This document shows positions 6,819 through 16,000 of a stretch of 30,410 nt of DNA, piece after piece. The number at the start of each line of letters is the position of its first letter. Within the stretch, counting starts at the first letter, position 1. Origin of the DNA: a bacterium. GTDB lineage: Bacteria; Patescibacteriota; Minisyncoccia; Ryanbacterales; 2-02-FULL-48-12. The stretch spans positions 1 to 30,410 of the forward strand of contig SBBS01000016.1 in the NCBI GenBank assembly GCA_005239605.1. The letters are read 5' to 3'. The notes beneath the pieces were generated by a model, which saw only the letters and a program-made list of their open reading frames with translations, ran no database searches and was not told the origin of the DNA. The translations under genes were made by a program, and so were the position numbers.

Positions 6819-6864
6819 ATCTAGTGCACATCTTTTTGCTATCGCAAAAAGATGTGCACTAGAT
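6819..6864. repeat. Perfect 21-bp inverted repeat, loop TATC
   Basis: Arms 6819-6839 and 6844-6864 are perfect reverse complements (CTAGTGCACATC... / ...GATGTGCACTAG) around a four-base loop. No T-run of terminator type follows on the plus strand. It lies between the MITE-like element and tsaE. It could be a transcript-stabilising hairpin, a protein site (the arms contain GTGCAC) or a remnant of a mobile palindrome. The rest of 6787-6942 holds no gene I can support. Confidence 0.85.
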
Positions 6865-6942
6865 ATTTATTATATTGTACTGTTCGTTTGTTTTTCTTTA
6901 TCTTTTTTATTGTTCCGGTTTTTGCTAGTATGACGCTTGCTT

Positions 6943-7428
6943 ATGGAATCGCTAGAAATAACAACTCATTCCGCAAGAGAAACACAAAAAATCGGGCGGC
7001 TTTTTGCGCGGGAGATTTTGCATTCTCACATAGAACACTACGGAGCGCTGGTTGTTGCATTGGAAGGCGACTTAGGCGGCGGCAAAACAACGTTTGCGCA
7101 AGGGTTCGCGCGCGGTTTGGGTGTGCGTGAAAAAGTCGCAAGCCCCACATTTATAATCATGCGCCAGCATAATCTCCGGAAGTCTGACTTCCGGATATTT
7201 GTCCACATTGACGCTTATCGCGTGGAAAAAGTTCATGAGTTACATGTATTGGGCTGGCAGGATATACTAAAAGATGCCGGCGCGATTGTGCTGGTAGAGT
7301 GGGCCAACCGCATCCGCCGCATATTGCCGAAAGAATATATGCGAATTCAGTTTGAATTTGTGGACGAAAAAATAAGGAATATCAAATTATCTCAAAACTC
7401 AAATGTTAAAATTCAAAACCAAAACTAA
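6943..7428 (+). CDS. tsaE: tRNA threonylcarbamoyladenosine biosynthesis ATPase TsaE
   Basis: 161 aa from ATG 6943; TTG 6937 would add two residues. TsaE is the P-loop ATPase that works with TsaB and TsaD to make the t6A37 modification of ANN-decoding tRNAs in the cytoplasm. Seen: Walker A GDLGGGKTT (42-50), SPTFIIM after it, the HIDAYR motif, and VLVEWANR, all in the family order. Length is close to the usual 150-160. The last residues (NVKIQNQN) are encoded by the A-rich repeat tract before polA and look like a frame extension rather than conserved protein. A TGC-TAGTAT sequence (6924-6932) may serve as promoter. It stands upstream of polA in the same direction. Confidence 0.93.
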   Translation: MESLEITTHSARETQKIGRLFAREILHSHIEHYGALVVALEGDLGGGKTTFAQGFARGLGVREKVASPTFIIMRQHNLRKSDFRIFVHIDAYRVEKVHELHVLGWQDILKDAGAIVLVEWANRIRRILPKEYMRIQFEFVDEKIRNIKLSQNSNVKIQNQN

Positions 7429-7486
7429 TTTTTTTAACTTTTTAGTTTTAAGTTATGATTTTGAGCTTTGAGCTTTGCGTTTTGAG
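7391..7486. repeat. AT-rich quasi-repeat between tsaE and polA
   Basis: CTCAAAAC (7391-7398) mirrors GTTTTGAG (7479-7486), and AAAACTAA (7421-7428) mirrors TTAGTTTT (7442-7449). The right side carries short tandem TTTGAGC units. The tract covers the 3' end of tsaE and the leader of polA, and could act as a weak terminator or a stabilising fold. Confidence 0.5.
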
Positions 7487-7488
7487 TT

Positions 7489-10149
7489 ATGTCGGAAAAA
7501 ACACAAAAAAACGAAAAACAGAAAGTGTTTGTGTTGTTAGACACTCACGCGCTCATTCACCGTGCGTTTCACGCCCTGCCGCCGTTAATGTCGCCGGCGG
7601 GAGAGCCGGTAGGCGCCGTATACGGCGTTGCGAACATTGTGCTGAAAATTTTGAAGGATTTCTCGCCTGACTATATTGCCGCAGCGTTTGATCGCCCGGA
7701 ACCCACGTTTCGCCATGAGGCCTACAAAGAATACAAAGCCCAGCGTGTGGAAGCGCCGGATGATTTGATTCGCCAGTTTGACAGCGTGCGCGAGCTTTTT
7801 CAGGCGTTCGGTATCCGCATATACGACAAGGCGGGTTATGAAGCCGACGACATAATTGGTACGCTTGTTGCCAAAGCGCGGGCGGCCGATAAAAATCTCA
7901 CGATCATTATTGCATCCGGCGATATGGATACTACCCAACTGGTGGATGGTACGCGCACGTCCGTGTTTACCATGCGTAAAGGAATTACCGATACGGTTTT
8001 ATATGATGAAAAAGCGGTGCGCGAACGATTTGGATTTGCGCCTGCATATATGCCTGATTTCAAAGGATTGAAGGGTGATCCATCTGATAATATCAAGGGC
8101 GTACCCGGGGTGGGAGAAAAAACCGCAACAACTCTTATACAAAAATACGGCACGCTTGAAAAAATATATGAATCTCTTTCCAAAAAGAAACTAGATACCG
8201 CCGTTTTCAAGGGCAAGCTGCCGGATATATTGCGTGCGCATAAAGAAGAAGCGTATTCTTCGCGCGACCTTGCGCGTATTCGGACGGATGTGCCGGTTTC
8301 ATTTCAGGCGGCGGATACGGCATGGAAAGGGATTCAATCTTCCGCGTCCGCTCGCGCGTTTTTGGAACGTTTGGGTTTTGCCAGTTTAGTTTCGCGTTTG
8401 TACGCGGCGGGAGAGTCTCGGCTTCCGGCGGCGAATAAAAATAGCGCGCAAATGAGTTTAATGGCGGCGGAAAAAACTCCACGCAAAGCGCGCGCGTTCT
8501 CGGCGGAGTTTTTTTCACGCGCTTTATCCGCCCAGTCTGTTTCGTGGATAGCGGTGGAGGATGCGGCTGTTTGTGCGGGTGTTGCGGGGAATGACGCATG
8601 GAATATTAATGAAGATGACATTCAAAAAAATGCGAAACAATTTCAACTCTTGTTTCAGAGCAACGCGCCGCATATTGCTTTTTGCGGCAAGGAAATACTC
8701 CGGCTTTTTTGGAAAGCGGGAGTTGATTCACCCCGCATGGATTTTGATGTTGGTATCGCGGCGTGGGTTTTGCGTCCGGAGATGAGGAATCCTGATTTGT
8801 TTGATCTTCTGGATGAAAAATTATCTTTTCGCGCAAAGTCGGCAGAAGAAGCGGGCGCGCATATGCCCAAACTCAGAAAGATTCTTGAAAAAGAATTAAA
8901 AGCAAGTAAATTGGAAAAAGTTTTTTTTGACATTGAGATGCCGCTTGTTCCCGTCCTTGCGCACATGGAGAATATGGGCATCCGTATTGATATAAAAATT
9001 CTTTCCGATTTTTCCAAGTCGCTCCAGCATCGCATGGACCAGCGAGAGGCGCGGATATACGAGCTCGCGGGCGCAAAGTTTAACATAAACTCGCCCAAAC
9101 AGCTGGGAGAAATATTATTTGAAAAGTTGGGAATTGCTTCGGACGCTGTTCGCAAAACCGGCGGCGGCGCGCGGTCTACCCGCGCCTCCGAGCTTACGAA
9201 ACTAAAAGGCGCGCATCCATTGGTGGATGAGATTCTTGCCTGGCGCGAGGAAATGAAACTCAAATCAACGTATGTGGATGTTCTGCCGGGGTTGATAGAT
9301 CCTGCGACAAAACGCATTCATACGACATTCAACCAAACAGGCACCGTAACGGGGCGTTTGTCTTCACAAAATCCAAACATGCAGAACATTCCCATACGCA
9401 CGCCGTTGGGGCTGGAAATTCGCCGCGCGTTTGTTGCCGCCCCCGGTTATACATTGGTATCGTTTGATTACTCGCAAATAGAGCTTCGTCTGGCCGCGCA
9501 TTTGTCTGGAGATAAGAATATGATACAGGCGTTTCGCGACGGCAATGCGGACATTCACACACTCACGGCCGCCGCCGTAAACCACGCGCAACCTGCGGAT
9601 GTTACGCCAACCATGCGCCGGGCGGCTAAAGCGATCAATTTCGGCATTTTGTACGGCATGGGCGCGCAAAGTTTGGCGGAATCTTTGGGTATTGGGCGGC
9701 GGGAAGCCGACAGTTTTATACGCGCGTATTTTGAACAGTTTCCCGGCATAAAAACGCTGATGGAGAAATTAAAACGGGACGCGCTGGAACGCGGTTTTGT
9801 GGAAACGCTTTTTGGACGGCGGCGCTATTTTCCCAACATGGCAAATCTTGGTTGGCAGGCGCGGCGGGAAGCGGAACGGATGGCAATTAACGCGCCCATT
9901 CAAGGTTCGGACTCCGATATCATAAAGGTTGCCATGGTGCGCGTATATCGTCAGTTGTCCGAGGATATTCAGCAGGGCGACGTAAAATTGCTGCTGCAGG
10001 TTCACGATGAGCTTTTGTTTGAAGTAAAACAGCCGCTGGTAAAGTCGGTGTCCGAACGGGTACGGAACATAATGGAACATGCTTGCGAACTTGCAGTGCC
10101 GCTGCGAGTTGATGTGCGGACGGGCGCGAACTGGAAGGATATGGTGTAG
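7489..10149 (+). CDS. polA: DNA polymerase I
   Basis: 886 aa, full length. It fills gaps and removes primers during replication and repair. Domains: a 5'-3' flap nuclease (about 10-300; FVLLDTHALIHRAFHA, then AGYEADDIIGTLV and GVPGVGEKTA helix-hairpin-helix); a 3'-5' exonuclease-like domain (about 330-480); and a family A polymerase domain. In the latter, motif A is DYSQIELR (D660), motif B RRAAKAINFGILYG (about 710-723), and motif C HDE (839-841). The exonuclease-like domain reads SWIAVEDAAV where active enzymes have DxE, so proofreading is probably lost, as in Taq-type enzymes. Motif B keeps Phe at the dNTP-discriminating position. The ATG at 7489 has no Shine-Dalgarno. Start and end fit the family well. 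Confidence 0.97.
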   Translation: MSEKTQKNEKQKVFVLLDTHALIHRAFHALPPLMSPAGEPVGAVYGVANIVLKILKDFSPDYIAAAFDRPEPTFRHEAYKEYKAQRVEAPDDLIRQFDSVRELFQAFGIRIYDKAGYEADDIIGTLVAKARAADKNLTIIIASGDMDTTQLVDGTRTSVFTMRKGITDTVLYDEKAVRERFGFAPAYMPDFKGLKGDPSDNIKGVPGVGEKTATTLIQKYGTLEKIYESLSKKKLDTAVFKGKLPDILRAHKEEAYSSRDLARIRTDVPVSFQAADTAWKGIQSSASARAFLERLGFASLVSRLYAAGESRLPAANKNSAQMSLMAAEKTPRKARAFSAEFFSRALSAQSVSWIAVEDAAVCAGVAGNDAWNINEDDIQKNAKQFQLLFQSNAPHIAFCGKEILRLFWKAGVDSPRMDFDVGIAAWVLRPEMRNPDLFDLLDEKLSFRAKSAEEAGAHMPKLRKILEKELKASKLEKVFFDIEMPLVPVLAHMENMGIRIDIKILSDFSKSLQHRMDQREARIYELAGAKFNINSPKQLGEILFEKLGIASDAVRKTGGGARSTRASELTKLKGAHPLVDEILAWREEMKLKSTYVDVLPGLIDPATKRIHTTFNQTGTVTGRLSSQNPNMQNIPIRTPLGLEIRRAFVAAPGYTLVSFDYSQIELRLAAHLSGDKNMIQAFRDGNADIHTLTAAAVNHAQPADVTPTMRRAAKAINFGILYGMGAQSLAESLGIGRREADSFIRAYFEQFPGIKTLMEKLKRDALERGFVETLFGRRRYFPNMANLGWQARREAERMAINAPIQGSDSDIIKVAMVRVYRQLSEDIQQGDVKLLLQVHDELLFEVKQPLVKSVSERVRNIMEHACELAVPLRVDVRTGANWKDMV

Positions 10150-10150
10150 T

Positions 10151-10179
10151 TTGTAAACACCTTCTCAACCATTTATAGT
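10151..10179 (+). promoter_or_regulatory. Promoter of the histidine kinase operon
   Basis: TTGTAA (10151-10156), a 17-base spacer, and TATAGT (10174-10179). The -10 ends six bases before the kinase ATG at 10186, so the predicted start is the A of the ATG (leaderless). It lies just after the polA stop. Confidence 0.7.
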
Positions 10180-10185
10180 GGAAGA

Positions 10186-11301
10186 ATGGAGCAGTTTCCT
10201 AAAAAACAAACAATGCCGTTTTACAGCTCTTTTGCGGCGCGCGTGTTTTTATTTTCATGCGCGGCAATGCTTTTACTGCTTGTTGCCGCAGGATTTCTTA
10301 TGCAAATGACGGCTCGCGAATTCTTTTTGTTTTTTGGTATTGGAGGAATAGGAGCCGCGTTTATCCTTTCATTTTTATTGGCTTACATCATTACGCGTCC
10401 CATTCTCAAGCTTGCCAAAGCGGCGCGGCGCATTGCGGAGGGCGATTCTTCCGTTCCGGTCGACATGGAAAGGAACGATGAAATAGGACAACTGTTTCAT
10501 TTTTTTAGCGGAACTGCTAAGCATGTCCGCGAGAGCAGAGAACGCGAGATTGCGCTTTCCCAAATAAAATCACAGTTTGTTATGGTGGCGGCGCATCAGC
10601 TGCGCACGCCCCTTTCCGCGCTCAAATGGTCGCTGCGCTTGATGCTTGACGGGGACATGGGCGAGATAAACGAAAAACAGCGCGAATTTCTTGAGCAGAG
10701 TTATCAAACAAACGAACACATCATTCGCTTAATTAACGACTTTCTTGACATATCTCGCATTGAAGAAGGCCGTTTCGGGTTCCAGTTTCAAAAAACAAAA
10801 ATTCTTGATAGTATACAAAAAGCTGTTGAGGCGTCTACAGCTCAAGCAGCCATACGGGGAGTGCGCCTTTCTTTTGTGAAGGATATCCCGGCGGAACTTG
10901 AAATTATTGCCGATGAGAGCCGCATATACACGGCGGTTATGAATATACTGGATAACGCCATTCGATATAGCAACGCGGGCGAGGAGGTGGTGGTGCGAGC
11001 GGCGCTGACACAAGGCAAGTTGGAAGTTAGCATTACAGACAAGGGCATTGGCATACCGGAAAAAGAACGGTCAAAAATATTTTCCCGGTTTTATCGCGCT
11101 TCAAACGCCATACGCAAGCAAACGGAAGGATCGGGTTTGGGTCTTTTTATAGCGAAAAACATCATTGAACACCATGGCGGAACGATCGGCTTTACATCAG
11201 AAGAACAAAAAGGCACGAGGGTATTTTTTAACATTCCCGCAGGGGAGGATTTTATAAAAAAGCAAGAGAAGTCTTATCAACCCATTGGAGAAGTTAAATA
11301 G
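10186..11301 (+). CDS. Membrane sensor histidine kinase (HAMP-HisKA-HATPase)
   Basis: 371 aa. It has two membrane helices (about 17-38 and 46-66) with almost no extracytoplasmic loop, then a HAMP domain (TRPILKLAKAARRIAEGD...). The HisKA phosphoacceptor is AAHQLRTPLSALKW (His137). The HATPase has an N box (NILDNAIRYS), G1 (DKGIGIP), F box (FSRFYRA) and G2 (GSGLGLFIAKNI). All catalytic boxes are intact. The lack of a sensor loop suggests it senses a membrane or envelope state, or a partner protein. The receiver gene starts five bases downstream and is the probable phosphotransfer partner. The start is fixed by the promoter six bases upstream. The stimulus is unknown. Confidence 0.93.
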   Translation: MEQFPKKQTMPFYSSFAARVFLFSCAAMLLLLVAAGFLMQMTAREFFLFFGIGGIGAAFILSFLLAYIITRPILKLAKAARRIAEGDSSVPVDMERNDEIGQLFHFFSGTAKHVRESREREIALSQIKSQFVMVAAHQLRTPLSALKWSLRLMLDGDMGEINEKQREFLEQSYQTNEHIIRLINDFLDISRIEEGRFGFQFQKTKILDSIQKAVEASTAQAAIRGVRLSFVKDIPAELEIIADESRIYTAVMNILDNAIRYSNAGEEVVVRAALTQGKLEVSITDKGIGIPEKERSKIFSRFYRASNAIRKQTEGSGLGLFIAKNIIEHHGGTIGFTSEEQKGTRVFFNIPAGEDFIKKQEKSYQPIGEVK

Positions 11302-11306
11302 ATATT

Positions 11307-11735
11307 ATGGATCAAAAACAAAATTCACTGCCTGTTGCGCGGGCCGTAGAAAAAAATAGCGTGAAACTTGTAATCGTGGAAGACGACAAATTTTTGCGTG
11401 ATTTGATTATCCGCAAGCTTTCTGGCGAAGGGTTTTTAGTGAAGGAAGCCGCGACGGGCGAAGAGGGATTGGAGATAATGCGGGAAGAGGCGCCTCAATT
11501 GCTGCTGTTGGATATTTTACTGCCGGGTCTGAGCGGATACGATGTTCTTGAAGCAATGCAGAAGAGCGAACAGCTAAAAAGCATACCGGTTGTCATGCTG
11601 AGCAATTTAGGGCAGAAAGAAGAGGTGGAGCGCGCGAAATCTTTGGGCGCGAAAGATTTTCTCATAAAAGCAAAATATACGCCCGGCGAGATTGTAACGC
11701 GGATAAAAGAGATTCTTGACGAACTCTACATGTAA
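11307..11735 (+). CDS. Single-domain response regulator (receiver only)
   Basis: 142 aa. A 20-residue tail precedes one receiver domain: acidic pair VEDD near residues 25-28, phosphoacceptor in LLLLDILLPG (Asp69), Ser in VVMLSN, and Lys121 in DFLIKAK. There is no DNA-binding or enzyme output domain, so signal output must go through protein contacts, as in CheY or Spo0F. It lies five bases after the kinase and five before holA, forming an operon. Targets are not evident; a motility or pilus role is possible but unsupported here. Confidence 0.92.
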   Translation: MDQKQNSLPVARAVEKNSVKLVIVEDDKFLRDLIIRKLSGEGFLVKEAATGEEGLEIMREEAPQLLLLDILLPGLSGYDVLEAMQKSEQLKSIPVVMLSNLGQKEEVERAKSLGAKDFLIKAKYTPGEIVTRIKEILDELYM

Positions 11736-11740
11736 CACGC

Positions 11741-12679
11741 ATGCTTTATGTTCTCTCAGGCGAAGATGCATACCGAAGCCGTAAAAAACTGCGGGATATT
11801 GAAGATCGGTTTTATGCGGTGGCAGGGGGCCGCGAAAGCGCGGTGCGCATTGTGTTGTCGGAGAGTTCACGGCTGGAAGTTGAGCAGGTCTTAACTACCG
11901 GTTCCCTTTTTCGCAATAAGCGGCTGTTTATACTTGAAGAGCCGAGCGCGGCGGCCGCGGATGCGGCGGTATATCTGGAAGAAAAACTCCCTTTGCTTGT
12001 CAAATCGGATGATATCTACGTAATATGGGATCGCGTGCCAACGCCAAAACAAGGGTTTTTTGCCGCCGCCGCGTCGAGCGCGGTAAAAGCTCAGGAATTC
12101 AAGCGGCTTACAGCACAAGAATCCGCGCGGTTTTTAGATGAAGAAGCGCGTATGCGCGGCATATCGCCGTCTTCCGTCCAAAAGAGGCGTATTTTGATGG
12201 ATGCCGGGGGAGATTCATGGCGCATGGTGCAGGAACTTGAAAAAGCGGCGATTTCCCCCCCGTCAAAATATTTAACAGGGGAGCTTATTCCCGCAAGCAG
12301 CAACGATGACCGCGCGATATTTAGTCTTATGGATGCGTATGGTTTGTCGCAGCGCGCGAAAGCATGGCAGATTTACAACACATTGGTTCATGCCGGCATG
12401 GAGCCCGAGAAAATTTTTTGGCGGCTTCTTTCTCACACAAGGACACTTCTTTCCATATATTCGCTTATGCAGCGCGGCGCCGCGGCGGCAGATATTCCGC
12501 GCGCCGCGGGGGTGCATCCATTTGTTGCCAAAAAAGCGGCCGTTTTGGCCGCGCGTGTGTCTTTGTCTGATCTTACTGGCAAGCACGCTTCCCTTGTTAA
12601 TCTTGATTTTCAAGCAAAACAAAGCCGAGGGGATGTAGCCCTCGGCTTGGAGCGAATTTTACTGAATCTTTCTATTTAG
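11741..12679 (+). CDS. holA: DNA polymerase III delta subunit, clamp loader
   Basis: 312 aa. N-terminal MLYVLSGEDAYRSRKKL is the degenerate P-loop region characteristic of HolA in this group. It is followed by a RecD-like first domain (RLFILEEPS, then DDIYVIWD) and an all-helical C-terminal collar domain (DRAIFSLMDAYGLSQRAKAWQIYNTL, then KIFWRLLSHTRTLLSI). The delta subunit opens the sliding clamp ring within the clamp loader. It follows the receiver gene by five bases, without a Shine-Dalgarno. Its last eight bases overlap convergent rpsT; holA next to rpsT is a common bacterial pairing, though usually in tandem. An rpsT terminator sits inside its coding sequence. Confidence 0.88.
   Translation: MLYVLSGEDAYRSRKKLRDIEDRFYAVAGGRESAVRIVLSESSRLEVEQVLTTGSLFRNKRLFILEEPSAAAADAAVYLEEKLPLLVKSDDIYVIWDRVPTPKQGFFAAAASSAVKAQEFKRLTAQESARFLDEEARMRGISPSSVQKRRILMDAGGDSWRMVQELEKAAISPPSKYLTGELIPASSNDDRAIFSLMDAYGLSQRAKAWQIYNTLVHAGMEPEKIFWRLLSHTRTLLSIYSLMQRGAAAADIPRAAGVHPFVAKKAAVLAARVSLSDLTGKHASLVNLDFQAKQSRGDVALGLERILLNLSI
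12610..12648 (-). terminator. rpsT terminator inside the holA coding region
   Basis: On the minus strand AAGCCGAGGG-N7-CCCTCGGCTT (12648-12639 / 12631-12622) is a perfect 10-bp stem followed by TGTTTTGCTTG. It lies about 25 bases past the rpsT stop and within the last codons of holA. Confidence 0.75.
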
Positions 12680-12935
12680 GCATTACCACCAACCGCGCCA
12701 TGCGGGATTTTTTTCTTGCGGCTGTGTTTTGTTTGAGAACGCGGGTTTTGGCCGCTTTATCAATTGATGCGTATGCTCGGGGAAGCAAGGCCGCGGCTTG
12801 GGCGTGTTTTCCGGCCTCCACAAGTTTTCGGATTTGCTTTATTGCTTCACCGACAGCACGTTTGCGGCGTGTATTCTGGTCGCGGCGCCGCGCGGATTGA
12901 CGCAGAGCTTTTTTGGCTGATGATGTATTTGGCAT
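12672..12935 (-). CDS. rpsT: 30S ribosomal protein S20
   Basis: 87 aa, normal for bS20. It is strongly basic and helical, with the typical N-terminal SSAKKALRQSARRRDQNTRRK, a central helix (VGEAIKQIRKLVEAGKHAQAAALLPRAYASIDKAAKTRVLKQNTAARKKSR, quoted here only to show the S20 pattern of alternating basic and Ala residues) and the conserved NTAARKKSRMA near the end. It binds 16S rRNA early in 30S assembly. Transcribed from a well-formed leaderless promoter (TTGCAA-17-TACAGT-6-ATG) and ended by a hairpin inside holA. Confidence 0.95.
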   Translation of the reverse strand: MPNTSSAKKALRQSARRRDQNTRRKRAVGEAIKQIRKLVEAGKHAQAAALLPRAYASIDKAAKTRVLKQNTAARKKSRMARLVVMPK

Positions 12936-12941
12936 GGGTAT

Positions 12942-12970
12942 ACTGTAGATGATTTTTGAAATTATTGCAA
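12942..12970 (-). promoter_or_regulatory. rpsT promoter
   Basis: On the minus strand TTGCAA (12970-12965), a 17-base spacer, TACAGT (12947-12942), then six bases to the ATG at 12935. The predicted start is the A of the ATG. The remaining stretch up to 13068 holds no gene; an in-frame extension of the macroglobulin gene there is not convincing. Confidence 0.6.
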
Positions 12971-13068
12971 GCTATGTTTGGGTATCGCGCATGCTAGAAA
13001 CCACACAATACACAAAGCGCTATGCACAGTCCCTCATCCCATGGGACTCTTTATTTTTTTACATGCTA

Positions 13069-13080
13069 TATAATAAAAGC
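13069..13080 (+). promoter_or_regulatory. Alpha-2-macroglobulin gene -10 box
   Basis: Perfect TATAAT (13069-13074) followed by six bases and ATG at 13081. No good -35 is seen. It sets the start and implies a leaderless mRNA. Confidence 0.65.
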
Positions 13081-16000
13081 ATGGACGAGCAAAAATTGCT
13101 GCCGGCTCCTCGTCGGTGGGAACGAGTGTTTGAATGGGCAAAACCATGGATGACAAAAAAAGTCGCCGTAAGCGGAGCGGTGCTTGGCGCTATTCTTCTT
13201 GCGGTTATATGGCAGGGTTGGCGGGGAGGAAAGTTTGCGCGGCCTGAATTTGAGGAGATGTATTCATTAGTGCCGGATAAAGTTTCTCAAAGCGCGGCTA
13301 TTCCGGTGCGCCTGCCGGAAGGCGTGCGGTTTGCTGTCGCCCAAGCCGCAGAAGCAATTGCGTTTGATCCGGAACTCAAAGGCGATTGGCATGCGGGAGA
13401 CGAAGAAGATAAACTATTTTTTCAACCAGCAAAGAAACTGGAATTAGGATCATACTATGCCGTAACGCTTACAGCGGGAGAAATTACCTTATCTAAAGAT
13501 TTTTTGGTGGATGAAGATCCGCGGATTGTTTCCGTGTTTCCAAATAAGGACAGTGAAGCATCGGAATACTCTCAGATTACCATTGTTTTCAACCGGCCGA
13601 TGGTGCCTTTGACCACTCTGGACGAGTTATCCGACAAAGAGATCCCCGTACAAATATCCCCCGCCACGCCCGGTGCGTTTAAGTGGATAACAACGCGTAA
13701 TCTTCAATTTATACCGAAAGATCGTCTGAAGCGCTCTTCTCATTATACGGTCGCTATACAACCCGGTTTCATATCTATGGATGGCTTGTCTGTTCCCGCG
13801 GTATCTTATGAGTTCACAACTCGCCCGTTGCGTTACGAATATATGTATCCGGACAGCGTTGCCATGCAGGGGAATCCGGTCCGTATTGTTTTTAATCAGC
13901 CGATTGACATCGAACGGACACAACGCGAATTGACGCTCAAAAAAGGGGCGGATGCGGTTGATTTTGCGGTGGGATACGGAAAGCGCGAATTATACAACGC
14001 GGAATCAAAAAAGTACGAAGTTTTTTTGGATAAATCTATTTTAGAAATTTATAACAAGCATGACCAGCATGGCCGTGAAAACGTGTGGGATTTTGAAAGC
14101 CAATATTCGTATACACTTGCAAAAGCGTATCCGGCAGAGGGAGATATGATTTTGGAGCAAGGTTTTAGCGGCACGGTATCCATACCCCCGATTATCGGCA
14201 ATATTACGGCAGAGTCTCCGCGAAGCCGTCATGCGACGCAAGATTTGTTTGATCCCGAGGGGAAATTATGGATTACATTTGCGGAAGACATCAATAAAGA
14301 TGCAAGCAAGATAGAAGCCCCCGCCCGTAAAGAAATAGGGTACGGCGAAAAATGTCGGGAACCTCAAGCGGGCGAGGAGGTTTTTTATGGAGAAGATTGC
14401 CAGAAAGTTCCCGACCAAAAGCGCATATATCTTACGTTTGATCCGTCATCATTTAAGCCGGGCCAGGAGTTTATGGTTACGTTTAAAAAAATTGTAAATG
14501 CGGACGGATTAGTGATGAATGCAAACGATATTATAAAGCCCGTACGCATATACCCGTCGCTTGCGATTTATTCCACTGTGCCGGGTGAAGGAGGAGAGAA
14601 TACTGATTTGACAAAGATGGTTGTCTGCAGTTCCAATCCTTTGCAAATTCCGGATGAGACAGCATTTTATGAACGTGTAAAAAGCAATGTGACAGTAGGC
14701 CTTTGGAATTGGCACGAGCCGTATCGCGTTACGAGAGACAACACCGGCGCTGTGTGCAAAGTGGGGCAGTTTGAAAATACTATTTTGTACGGCTTGGTGC
14801 CCGAATTCTCCTATAAAATTTCTCTATCACTCGTTGATGATTTTGGGCAGAAGGCGGAAAAAACCGTTCATTTCCAGAGCGGGAAACTTTCCTCGTTTGA
14901 TCGTAATTTTTTTCACCTACAGAAAGAATACAATGTTACCTCTCCTGACCGGCTCAAATTTATCTATGGGGTAGACAATATAGAATATGTGAATTTTCAT
15001 ATTTGCGAAGTAACTCCGGAAACCATGCTTCGGTACATGGAAGAACGCCCGGAAATTCAAACGTCTCCAGCTAATTTGGATTGCAGTAACGTTTTTGAGC
15101 GGCGCATTGATTTGCCTAAAACATATTGGTCGCGTTCTTATTTCCAGATCAAGTTGGATGAGTATCTGCCTGATCCAATCGGCCACTATGTGCTGTCATT
15201 TAGCCATCCGGAATATAGACGCATGGAGTGGGAATGGGACGATAATTTAGGGCGGAGTGTTGCTCGTCCGCTGGAGCGCATCTATGAGAGAACGTTTGTT
15301 ACCGTTACCAAACTTGCGGTGCAAGAGAAAAAAGTGGAATGGAAAGATGAATTTTGGGCATCAGCGCCGGCAGAGCAAAAAGAAGTTGTGAGCGATACGC
15401 TGCGTAAAGCGCAGCGTAATGTGTATTGGGTCACCCGTTTTGGTAGTTTGGATCCCGTGCCTGATGCGCGCGTAGAAATATACAAAAAGGGCATACAGCA
15501 TACATCATCCTATGCTACGGGGAACGACGGCATTGCGCTTGCGGGCGCAGAGCCTGATATTGTTGGCGCTATTGTAAGAAGCGGGAAAGATAGCGCTATC
15601 ATTTCCGAGCGTATAGACAAGCTTGCTTGGAATGCTCCGGCGCAAGCAGTGGAGCATGCGTATGTATATACCGATAAACCGATTTATCGCCCCGGCCAGC
15701 AAGTATTTATAAAAGGCATATATCGCCTTGGATTTAATGCGGAGTACCGGCCTATGGAAGGTAAAAAGACTGAAGTCTCAATCCGTAACAGCAAGTACGA
15801 AGAAGTGAGCAAGAAAACACTGCAGCTTAATGAATATGGCACATTCACGACCGACTTTACATTAGACGCAAACGCGCCGTTGGGCACGTACTCTATCACG
15901 GCGCCGGGCGGCACGAGTTATTTTGATGTGGAAGAATATGTTCCAGCCGCATTTAAGGTGGAAGCAAAAGGAGATCGGGAAGAATATATTGCGGGCGATA

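Noticed and set aside
6852..7130. 92-residue frame beginning after the 21-bp hairpin
   Set aside because: Hydrophobic start only; the rest is an out-of-frame shadow of tsaE, whose motifs are unmistakable.
12949..13080. 44-residue N-terminal extension of the macroglobulin frame
   Set aside because: It overlaps the rpsT promoter region, lacks a start signal, and is separated from a better ATG by a perfect TATAAT.
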